Of a stretch of DNA of 39,601 nucleotides, positions 33,277 to 39,601 are shown one piece after another. Position 1 is the first letter of the stretch, and each line of letters opens with the position of its first letter. Made by a program: the position numbers and the translations under genes. Source of the stretch: Bacteroidota bacterium (lineage in GTDB: Bacteria; Bacteroidota; Bacteroidia; Chitinophagales; Saprospiraceae); NCBI GenBank assembly GCA_029561355.1, contig JAKQJD010000559.1, positions 1 to 39,601 on the forward strand, given 5' to 3'. The notes under the pieces were generated by a model. It saw only the letters and a program-made list of their open reading frames with translations. It searched no databases and was not told where the DNA came from.

Positions 33277-34056
33277 ATGAAAATCGTGGCTTTTTACATC
33301 GCAGAACAACTCCATCTTAAAAGCCTGAAAGAAGCATTCGCCGGCACTTTGTTGCAGGAAAACCCTTCCGAACAGTTTTACCGCGTGGATAAGGACCGTT
33401 ATTTCTACGCATTCGACTACGGCGCAGTGGTTTTTGCCAACATGGGCGATACGGACATGAGCCAGAACCTGTCTTTTTTACAGCGCTTTACCGATCACCC
33501 GCTGCCGGAAAAAATCCGCGACGATTTCGAGATCAAACTGCGGCCAGAACAACCGGAAATCCATTTCGGGTTCGATATGCTGGAAGCGCCGGAGATTTCC
33601 GAAGACGTGATTAAAATTGCCATGCTCAATGTGGCGCACTCCGTGGCACTCGATTTTTATTCCCAGCGGGCGCATGAACTGCTGAACGAAATGCAGCAAT
33701 TTACCACGCAAATGGAATTGCGGGGCAGCGTAAGCATCAGCCGCAAAAACATGCTGCGTTTCATCGGCCGCGCATTGAACACCAAAAACCGCATCGTCGA
33801 GAACCTTTTTATTTTCGACAGCCCCGACCTTACCTGGGAAGATGAATACCTCGACCGGATTCATCGGGGTTTGGCACGTACTTTGGAAACACAAACCCGG
33901 TTCCGGGAAATTGAATACACCTTCAAGGTCATCGAAGACAACCTTTCCGTGTTCCGCGAACTATACCTGCACCGCGAAAGCAGCAAACTGGAGTGGATCA
34001 TCATTATCCTGATCTGTATCGAGGTGATCGATTTATTTGTCAGTAAATTCTGGTGA
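33277..34056 (+). CDS. RMD1/DUF155 family protein
   Basis: This 259-residue protein has the DUF155 core: NVAHSVALDFYSQRAHELL, KNMLRFIGRALNTKNRIVENL, FDSPDLTWEDEYLDRIHRGL and a C-terminal membrane anchor LEWIIIILICIEVIDLFV at about residues 237-254. In yeast, RMD1/RMD8 and the mitochondrial relatives are linked to meiosis and translation support; the bacterial role is unknown. No signal peptide is present; the tail anchor suggests an inner-membrane protein facing the cytoplasm (inference). The TGA stop forms the outer end of a perfect inverted repeat. Confidence 0.9.
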   Translation: MKIVAFYIAEQLHLKSLKEAFAGTLLQENPSEQFYRVDKDRYFYAFDYGAVVFANMGDTDMSQNLSFLQRFTDHPLPEKIRDDFEIKLRPEQPEIHFGFDMLEAPEISEDVIKIAMLNVAHSVALDFYSQRAHELLNEMQQFTTQMELRGSVSISRKNMLRFIGRALNTKNRIVENLFIFDSPDLTWEDEYLDRIHRGLARTLETQTRFREIEYTFKVIEDNLSVFRELYLHRESSKLEWIIIILICIEVIDLFVSKFW

Positions 34057-34152
34057 AATCAGTGCGAAGTCTTCAGTGCGAAGTGCGAAGTCCACATTCA
34101 CCCACGTTGCCCGCACTTCGCACTTCGCACTGAAGACTTCGCACTGATTTCA
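34054..34152. repeat. GTGCGAA-word palindrome with conserved loop (copy 4), perfect 38-bp arms
   Basis: Arms 34054-34091 and 34115-34152 are perfect complements over 38 bases. They read TGAAATCA then heptads GTGCGAA, GTCTTCA, GTGCGAA, GTGCGAA, GT. The outermost TGA is the stop codon of the RMD1-type gene. The right arm abuts the -7 box (34153) of the next gene. The 23-base loop is, in reverse complement, homologous to the loops of copies at 12417 and 16686. Confidence 0.95.
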
Positions 34153-34160
34153 TACTTTTG
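34153..34160 (+). promoter_or_regulatory. -7 box of the coiled-coil gene
   Basis: TACTTTTG matches TAnnTTTG and lies 33 bases before the ATG at 34194, supporting that start instead of 34158. It directly adjoins the palindrome, so the region where a -33 box would lie is inside the repeat arm. Confidence 0.5.
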
Positions 34161-34193
34161 CGAAAAAACAACCAACCCTGTAACATCATAGCC

Positions 34194-34700
34194 ATGATAC
34201 GTTCGCTTGTAAAATTAGGCCTGCTGCTGATCGCAGCCATTCTGGTATACAATTTCTTTTTCGGCACCGACAAGGAACAGGAAAATTCGCAGCGGATTTT
34301 CGGACAAATGCGCGACGTCGTCGTGTCGGTCGGACAACTGGTGAAAACGGAAAAAACCAATTTCGACGCCGGAAAATACGACGGCGTGCTCGATAAACTG
34401 GGTGGCGCCTACCGCGCCGTGCGCGACCGCGCCCAATATGTAGACGAGAAGGTCTTAAAGCGCCTCGACGAACTGGAAGAGCGCAAGGCGCGCCTGCAAA
34501 CCGAACTGGACAGCATTGAAGCGGGCGACCAGGCCATTCAGGCGCCAGCCAAAAAAGGCCTGAAAAAAGACCCTAAAGCGGAACAACAAAAAACGGCGAA
34601 ACTGGCCGACCAGAACCGCCGCAAGGAGGAACTCCAGCAGGAACTGAAAGCCCTGCTCCGCGATTCGGACGCGCTCCTGAAGGATGCCGCAGAAAAATGA
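34194..34700 (+). CDS. Hypothetical membrane-anchored coiled-coil protein
   Basis: From the ATG at 34194 this is a 168-residue protein. A transmembrane or signal-anchor helix is at residues 4-22 (SLVKLGLLLIAAILVYNFFF). A mostly helical, highly charged body follows, ending in a coiled coil (ADQNRRKEELQQELKALLRD). I do not recognise a family. It is probably anchored in the inner membrane with the body in the periplasm. It is followed by terC about 130 bases downstream; a common transcript is possible but not evident. Confidence 0.8.
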   Translation: MIRSLVKLGLLLIAAILVYNFFFGTDKEQENSQRIFGQMRDVVVSVGQLVKTEKTNFDAGKYDGVLDKLGGAYRAVRDRAQYVDEKVLKRLDELEERKARLQTELDSIEAGDQAIQAPAKKGLKKDPKAEQQKTAKLADQNRRKEELQQELKALLRDSDALLKDAAEK

Positions 34701-34828
34701 CCCGCCGATCAACTATTTCCTGCCCGCTCTGTTAATTAGGCGTTTGTTGATTGGGATTACTGACCAATACATTGATTATCACTTATTTGCATTTTGCACT
34801 CTGCTTCTTTTTTAATTAACGTTAATCC

Positions 34829-35650
34829 ATGACGGACCTACTACAGCAAATCCTGGGCAATGACTGGGAAAATTCGCTGATCATCATATTCAACCTAATC
34901 CTCATTGAAAGCCTGTTGTCGGTAGACAACGCCGCCGTGCTGGCTACCATGGTACTCGATCTGCCACCGGACAAACGCAAACTTGCGCTTCGTTACGGTA
35001 TCATTGGGGCCTACGTTTTTCGTGGACTCTGCCTGATTTTCGCATCCTGGCTGATCAAAATCTGGTGGCTCAAACCACTGGGCGGACTGTACCTGCTGTA
35101 TCTCACTTACGACTATTTCAGTAAAAAGGCCACTCCTTCGAAAGACGACGACGCCCTTGTGAAAGAGGAAAAGTGGTTCTACAAACTGACGTTCGGCCTG
35201 GTCGGTCCTTTCTGGGCCACGGTAATCGCAGTCGAGATCATGGACCTTGCTTTTTCGCTCGACAACGTTTTTGCTGCCGTAGCCTTTACCGACAATATCT
35301 GGCTGATCTGTATCGGCGTTTTTATCGGTATCCTCGCCATGCGTTTTGTGGCGCAGTGGTTTGTCAATTTGCTCGAACGTTATCCTTTCCTCGAAACCAG
35401 CGCATTTATCGTGATCGGCATTCTGGGCGTGAAACTATTTCTTGCGCTCCCCTGCCATTTCCTGGAACAATACGCCTGGGCGAAATGGGTGGAAGGTGAA
35501 ACAGCCGACCTGATCGTGTCGATACTCACTGCCGGCTTCTTTTTTGTTCCCATTGTTACTTCCCGTTTCTTCGGCTGGCCTAAAAAGCGGGAGCCTGTGG
35601 AACCTGTGCTTCCAATCGAAGATCATCTGGAGCAATTCTCCAAAAAATAA
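34829..35650 (+). CDS. TerC/Alx family integral membrane protein
   Basis: This 273-residue protein has about seven to nine transmembrane helices and the paired TerC motifs ESLLSVDNAAVLATMV and MDLAFSLDNVFAAVAFT, whose aspartates are conserved in the family. TerC/Alx proteins are linked to manganese export or metal loading of exported proteins, and to tellurite resistance in some operons; no other ter gene is here. A 12-base perfect palindrome ATTAACGTTAAT (34815-34826) sits two bases before the ATG and may be an operator or chance. The M16 peptidase gene follows after 8 bases. Confidence 0.92.
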   Translation: MTDLLQQILGNDWENSLIIIFNLILIESLLSVDNAAVLATMVLDLPPDKRKLALRYGIIGAYVFRGLCLIFASWLIKIWWLKPLGGLYLLYLTYDYFSKKATPSKDDDALVKEEKWFYKLTFGLVGPFWATVIAVEIMDLAFSLDNVFAAVAFTDNIWLICIGVFIGILAMRFVAQWFVNLLERYPFLETSAFIVIGILGVKLFLALPCHFLEQYAWAKWVEGETADLIVSILTAGFFFVPIVTSRFFGWPKKREPVEPVLPIEDHLEQFSKK

Positions 35651-35658
35651 CCTCTTAC

Positions 35659-36903
35659 ATGGTTGAATTTACCCGTACCGTGCTTCCCAACGGCCTCCGT
35701 GTGCTGGTGCATGAAGACCACACTACCCCGCTTGCCGCCGTCAATATCACGTATTACGTCGGTTCACGCGACGAGCAGGATGACAAAACCGGCTTCGCGC
35801 ACCTGTTCGAGCACCTGATGTTCGCAGGCAGTAAAAACGCGCCCGATTTCGACGATCCGCTGCAACGTGCGGGCGGCGAAAACAACGCTTTTACTACCAA
35901 CGACTACACCACTTTTTACGAAATTGTACCCGCCGACAACCTCGAGATAGCCCTCTGGCTCGAAAGTGACCGGATGCTGGCACTAAATATTTCCAAAAAA
36001 TCACTTGATGTACAGCGAAAGGTTGTTGTGGAGGAATTCAAGGAAACCTGCCTCAACGAACCCTACGGCGACTGCTGGCACCACCTGTCGGAAATGATGT
36101 TCCATGTGCATCCTTACCGCTGGCCGGTGATCGGGCTCACCCCGGAGCACATCGAAAGCGCCAACGTGGCCGACGTGCGTTCTTTTTACCGCAACTGGTA
36201 TACTCCCTCCAACGCCGTGCTGAGTATTGCCGGCCATGTAAACACGGCGGATGCCCTGCTGCTGGCTGAAAAATGGTTTGCAGATATCCCCTCGGGGCCC
36301 TCCATGAAGCACAGTCCGCTCCCGGAACCTGCCCAGACGGCCGCTGTGTACAAGGAAGTCAGAAGCAACGTACCGCTGCCGGCGCTCTACATGGCTTTCA
36401 GAACGCCGGCGCGCCTGGAGCCCGACTTTTATGTGCTGGACCTGCTCAGCGACGTGCTGGCACAGGGGCATTCCTCACGGCTGTACCGCCGCTTGTTAAA
36501 AGAAAAACAGGTATTTTCCCAGATAGACGCCTATATCACCGCCAATGTCGATCCGGGGCTGATCGTCATCGAAGGCCGGCCTGCCGATGGCGTATCCATG
36601 GAAACTGCGATTGCCGCGGTTTGGGAGGAACTGGAATTACTTAAAAACGAGGCCATCGACGAACGCGAACTGAAAAAGATCCAGCACCGCTTCGAAAGCA
36701 CCATCGTCTTTTCGGAAACGAGTATCCTCAACAAAGCCCAGAACCTGGGTTTTTACGAGATCCTCGACCGCGCGGAACTGATGAACGAAGAAGTGGAAAC
36801 CTACCTGGCCATCACGCCCGCCGAAATGCAGCGCGTGGCAGGGGAAATATTCCGGCCGGAGGCTTCGGCGACGCTGGTGTATGTACCGGCGGAAACGGTT
36901 TAG
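35659..36903 (+). CDS. M16 family zinc peptidase
   Basis: This 414-residue M16 (pitrilysin-like) metallopeptidase has HLFEH (inverted zinc motif HxxEH, residues 48-52), with the third zinc ligand glutamate probably in VVVEEFKETCLNEPYG. Two M16 subdomains are present; the C-terminal one has ALYMAFRTPARLEPDF and LLSDVLAQGHSSRLYRRL. No signal peptide, so it is probably cytoplasmic. Many Bacteroidota carry such genes in tandem pairs of active and inactive subunits; no second M16 gene is seen. It is coupled to terC and ends 6 bases from the convergent methyltransferase gene. Confidence 0.93.
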   Translation: MVEFTRTVLPNGLRVLVHEDHTTPLAAVNITYYVGSRDEQDDKTGFAHLFEHLMFAGSKNAPDFDDPLQRAGGENNAFTTNDYTTFYEIVPADNLEIALWLESDRMLALNISKKSLDVQRKVVVEEFKETCLNEPYGDCWHHLSEMMFHVHPYRWPVIGLTPEHIESANVADVRSFYRNWYTPSNAVLSIAGHVNTADALLLAEKWFADIPSGPSMKHSPLPEPAQTAAVYKEVRSNVPLPALYMAFRTPARLEPDFYVLDLLSDVLAQGHSSRLYRRLLKEKQVFSQIDAYITANVDPGLIVIEGRPADGVSMETAIAAVWEELELLKNEAIDERELKKIQHRFESTIVFSETSILNKAQNLGFYEILDRAELMNEEVETYLAITPAEMQRVAGEIFRPEASATLVYVPAETV

Positions 36904-36909
36904 TTGCGT

Positions 36910-37626
36910 TCAGGGATGCGCCTTGCGTCCTTTTACTCCACTTGCACATCCAAAAAAGTATTCCAGGTATTCCACTTCGAATGCATTTTTTCTGAAAATA
37001 GCCTCCACGTGTCGGGCATTTTGAAATGCCTCCGTGTACACGCCCAGCATGCGGTACGTCTCCGGATTCCCAAGAAAAATCCGGCCCAGAAAAGGAATGA
37101 CCCTTTTCAAATAAAACAGGTAAAACAGTTTAAAAACCCGGTTGGAAGGAACCGACACGTCGACCAGGGAAAACCGGCCGCCCGGTTTCAGGATACGATG
37201 TATTTCCGTAGCCAGCCCTTCCAGTTGGGTTTCATCGAATGTTTTCAGGCCAAACCCGGAAATAACGTAGTCAGCGCTTGCATCGGGTATGGAATTCCCG
37301 AAAACGTTTTCCTTCAAAATTTCGATCCTGGTATTTGGGTATTTCACTTTTTTTGATGCCGCCCGGCGGATCATTTCGGCCGAAAAATCCAGCGCAATCA
37401 ATGTGGAGGAAGGGCCGGATTTTTGAAGAATGTGGGCCCAGCACTCCCCCATGCCTGTCATCAGGTCGACCGTTACGGCACCGGGGCATATATCCAGATG
37501 GCGCGCACATTGTTTCCTCCACATTTCGCTGAAACCGAAAGAAGTGATATAATTCATTCGGTCATAGGAAGCCGACATGTCGTCGAACAAGTGTTCTACA
37601 AATGCGGGGTCGTATACTGATTTCAT
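36910..37626 (-). CDS. UbiE/COQ5-type class I SAM methyltransferase
   Basis: This 238-residue protein starts with the UbiE-like SASYDRMNYITSFGFSEMW. SAM-binding motif I is DLMTGMGE (residues 54-61) and is followed by LIALDFSAEMI, ADYVISGFGLKTFDE and ILKPGGRFSLVDVS. These match the menaquinone/ubiquinone C-methyltransferase family in layout. Divergence at motif I (DLMTGMGE rather than DxATGTGD) means it could be a paralogue with another substrate. It is convergent with the M16 gene with only 6 bases between. Confidence 0.85.
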   Translation of the reverse strand: MKSVYDPAFVEHLFDDMSASYDRMNYITSFGFSEMWRKQCARHLDICPGAVTVDLMTGMGECWAHILQKSGPSSTLIALDFSAEMIRRAASKKVKYPNTRIEILKENVFGNSIPDASADYVISGFGLKTFDETQLEGLATEIHRILKPGGRFSLVDVSVPSNRVFKLFYLFYLKRVIPFLGRIFLGNPETYRMLGVYTEAFQNARHVEAIFRKNAFEVEYLEYFFGCASGVKGRKAHP

Positions 37627-37668
37627 ATAGATGGGTATGATTTTGAGTGCTTCTTGCCTCGCATTGGA

Positions 37669-37813
37669 TAACTCAAGTTGTGATCTATCGGTAGCACAGC
37701 CTTCAGGCCGTCGGGAAGAGGGGCCCTCAGGGCCCTCTAATTATTTATTTAAATGGCCTTTTCCCGACGGCATGAAGGCCATGCTACCGATAGGTCACAA
37801 CTTGGGTGAGTTA
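37669..37813. repeat. Long REP-like palindrome without tandem words
   Basis: The arms are 37669-37716 and 37762-37813, 48 and 52 bases with four mismatches and a 4-base gap. They contain CTATCGGTAGCA, CCTTCA and GCCGTCGGGA segments. A nested smaller palindrome, AGAGGGGCCCT / AGGGCCCTCT, lies at 37717-37738, followed by an AT-rich stretch (37739-37753). It resembles dispersed REP/MITE-type sequences in style (inference). It lies between the start of the methyltransferase gene and the end of the next minus-strand gene. Confidence 0.88.
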
Positions 37814-37856
37814 GTAAAAAACGGACAATCAGCCCCTTTACTAAAACCAAAAACGC

Positions 37857-39536
37857 TTACTGCATACACCCGTCCAGCAGTTTCGCCAGTTGGGTAATGC
37901 CGTCGGGATTTCGTTTGAATCCATCTTTATCGAGCACTTCCTCTACAGCCTTGCAGTCGCCGTATTCCTTGCGAATACCTTTGTTGATATTCAGGGCAAA
38001 TTTAAAACTGCTCAGGGAGGTCATGTCGTTTTCGGCAATTTTATGGATCACGTATTCTGCGGGGTTATTGAGGCCGCGGCTATCGCCGGTATACGCAAGG
38101 TAGGCCGCAATTTTGGGCGATTCGTACAGCACTTCCATGATCTGCACATCAGCTTTGCTACCCAGGCTGGCAGTGTTGGCCGATTTAAACGGCAGAACGC
38201 GATACAACTTGTCGCCGATGGTAAAACGGCTGACTTTTTTGTAATCGGGTACGGAAACGTAAGCGTTTTGTGCCGTTTCTACCGAAAACCTGGTATTGGA
38301 TTTGTCATCGAACGTACGCTGCGGACCATCCATCAGGAAGGTGCCGTGCGCTTCGGTTCCGTCTTTGTAATAAACCACCCCGGGCGTTTCCACCGTATTG
38401 GAACCGATCCCCTTTTTCTGGTCTTTGTAGGCTTCCACACGCAGGGATTTGTCGCTGTCGTACACGGTTTCCGTGGCTGCCGGCAAGGCGCTGGTATCGA
38501 TTTCAATGGTGAAGTGACGGGTATTGTGTCCGCATTTCTGCATGGATGCTTTCATTTCATCGATGTCTTCGAGCAACCTTTTACCACTTTTAGGTTCGTA
38601 GTCGTTGGCAACCACCGCGGCGGCGTAGGTTGCGGCTTTATCAAAATCTTCGAGCCAGAAATGGATGAGGGCCAGGTCGTACAGACAGGCATATTTGAGT
38701 TTTTTGCCACTTTTTTCCGAAACGTCGTACTTGTCCTTTTGCTGATCGAAGTAATCGACAGCGGGCTTCACCTCGGTTTTCACCGCATCCAGTGGAGCGG
38801 CAGATTGCATGCCGCCGAAGGCTTTTTTTGCCGTGGCATACGCGCCCTGAAAACCCGCATAATCGGGGTGTTTGTCGGAATCCAGGATTTCAAGTTTGAT
38901 TTCACCCTTTTGCGCCGGGTATCCGTACTGCTCACCCAGCAGGTTTTGCATCTGGCTCATAGAAGACAGGATATCGCCTTGCACCTGTTTGGCTACCGCG
39001 CGGCGCAGGTCGTTTTTCACAAAATCATCCGCTTCTTTTTTGGTGCCGTATTTCTCGGATTTGTACTCGCGTTCGCCTTCCAGCCAGGTGCGTTTGAGCA
39101 GTTCCTTGCTTTCCTCGTTGCGCACGCGCAGCGTGATCGGCTGGGTGTATTTGATGGTGTTCTGGTACGTGTAATTTTTGATTTCCTTACCACTTTTGTC
39201 TTTCGTAACTACGGTTTCCACTTTCGATTCCGGTCCGCCGATGTATTTAAAATCTTCGACGGTAATCTCCAGATTGAAATGCCCCCCTTTTTCGATTTTT
39301 TTATAGCCGGGCACATTGGCGTATTTCAGCAGCGTGCCTTCACTTACCCCCATGGCAGCGAGGTCGCCGGGTTTGGAAGAAATGATTACACTGTAAAACT
39401 GGTACGCAGCAGGCAACGGACGATCGGGCAGCCGAAGATACTGCACCGGGAGCGGCTCGCCGTCGAGGTCTACTTTTTGGGCAAAGAGAGAGGTGCCCAG
39501 CAGGAGCAGGGCAATCAGGGTGTGCAAACTTTTCAT
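37857..39536 (-). CDS. Hypothetical exported protein with TPR-like segment
   Basis: This 559-residue protein has a signal peptide (MKSLHTLIALLLLGTSLFA-Q). The N-terminal half is beta-rich with a K/E-rich helical stretch (GEREYKSEKYGTKKEADDFV). A TPR-like pair is near residue 280-310 (YACLYDLALIHFWLEDFDKAATYAAAVV). The C-terminal half contains GVVYYKDGTEAHGTFLMDG, similar to toast-rack or MORN-like turns. I do not recognise a named family. It is probably periplasmic or surface-exposed. The upstream 65 bases to the window end are AT-rich with no TAnnTTTG box. Confidence 0.85.
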   Translation of the reverse strand: MKSLHTLIALLLLGTSLFAQKVDLDGEPLPVQYLRLPDRPLPAAYQFYSVIISSKPGDLAAMGVSEGTLLKYANVPGYKKIEKGGHFNLEITVEDFKYIGGPESKVETVVTKDKSGKEIKNYTYQNTIKYTQPITLRVRNEESKELLKRTWLEGEREYKSEKYGTKKEADDFVKNDLRRAVAKQVQGDILSSMSQMQNLLGEQYGYPAQKGEIKLEILDSDKHPDYAGFQGAYATAKKAFGGMQSAAPLDAVKTEVKPAVDYFDQQKDKYDVSEKSGKKLKYACLYDLALIHFWLEDFDKAATYAAAVVANDYEPKSGKRLLEDIDEMKASMQKCGHNTRHFTIEIDTSALPAATETVYDSDKSLRVEAYKDQKKGIGSNTVETPGVVYYKDGTEAHGTFLMDGPQRTFDDKSNTRFSVETAQNAYVSVPDYKKVSRFTIGDKLYRVLPFKSANTASLGSKADVQIMEVLYESPKIAAYLAYTGDSRGLNNPAEYVIHKIAENDMTSLSSFKFALNINKGIRKEYGDCKAVEEVLDKDGFKRNPDGITQLAKLLDGCMQ

Positions 39537-39601
39537 AAAATTGGAATGGTTAAATTATAAATAAATGATTTGATTGAATATTAACCGGAAAGACTCAGAC
39601 G

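Noticed and set aside
34815..34826. ATTAACGTTAAT palindrome as an operator before terC
   Set aside because: It is perfect but short, AT-rich and seen only once; chance cannot be excluded, so it is mentioned only in the gene entry.
37890..39560. Long open frame on the plus strand (556 codons) opposite the exported protein
   Set aside because: It is antisense to a gene with a clear signal peptide and natural composition; its translation is rich in F, H, R and G without domains, typical of a shadow frame.

Overview
This window looks like chromosomal DNA of a Bacteroidota bacterium, most likely a Saprospiraceae/Chitinophagia-like lineage (lineage is inference). The evidence is a GLPGLI-family protein, a gliding-motility/type IX secretion (T9SS type B) C-terminal domain, an OMP_b-brl_3 outer-membrane barrel, lipoproteins, and repeated matches to the Bacteroidota promoter (-7 TAnnTTTG, sometimes with -33 TTTG/TTG about 18-21 bases away). 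About 27 protein genes and one tRNA-His are supported, and no gene-free stretch exceeds 300 bases.

Layout. 202-3899: outer-membrane barrel protein plus GLPGLI protein. 4042-8469 (-): a very large T9SS-exported surface protein with its own strong promoter. 8655-10074 (-): a tightly overlapping three-gene operon of unknown lipoprotein, SCO copper chaperone and c-type cytochrome. 10209-12417: purB and a DUF1080 protein. 12672-16685: a C39-peptidase ABC exporter and its HlyD partner, separated by an oppositely oriented four-helix-bundle (S23/IVS-type) gene. 16778-18673 (-): rmuC and aroK. 18763-19236: a DUF1573 lipoprotein with a classic terminator. 19294-19368 (-): tRNA-His. 19454-20425 (-): a double zinc-ribbon protein. 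20668-22989 (-): CPA1 Na+/H+ antiporter and trmD. 23049-24146: an endolysin-like amidase with three SH3 repeats. 24236-25291 (-): LuxC-type acyl-CoA reductase. 25473-30023: a second ABC-HlyD-TolC export operon whose ATPase is degenerate. 30087-32060 (-): LtaS-like sulfatase. 32167-33048 (-): bile acid/sodium symporter family. 33277-36903: RMD1/DUF155 protein, coiled-coil membrane protein, TerC and M16 peptidase. 36910-37626 (-): UbiE-type methyltransferase. 37857-39536 (-): a secreted protein of unknown function.

The most unusual feature is not a conventional gene. At least ten gene junctions carry long, often near-perfect palindromes. Many have arms built from tandem 7-8 base words (TTATTGG, GAGGGTGA, GTGCGAA, TTGTGAA, GTTTGGT), each locus with its own word or shared ones, and the arms start at or even inside the stop codons of the flanking genes. 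Four loci share the GTGCGAA word and three of them also share a homologous loop, so this is a dispersed repeat family. In one locus (14869-15376) the loop is replaced by a complete four-helix-bundle gene with its own promoter, lying inside an otherwise ordinary exporter operon. That suggests a relation between this orphan protein family and the palindromes, reminiscent of the 23S rRNA intervening sequences, where S23 proteins are encoded inside a stem-loop. This relation is inference; the palindromes and the placement of the gene are seen directly.
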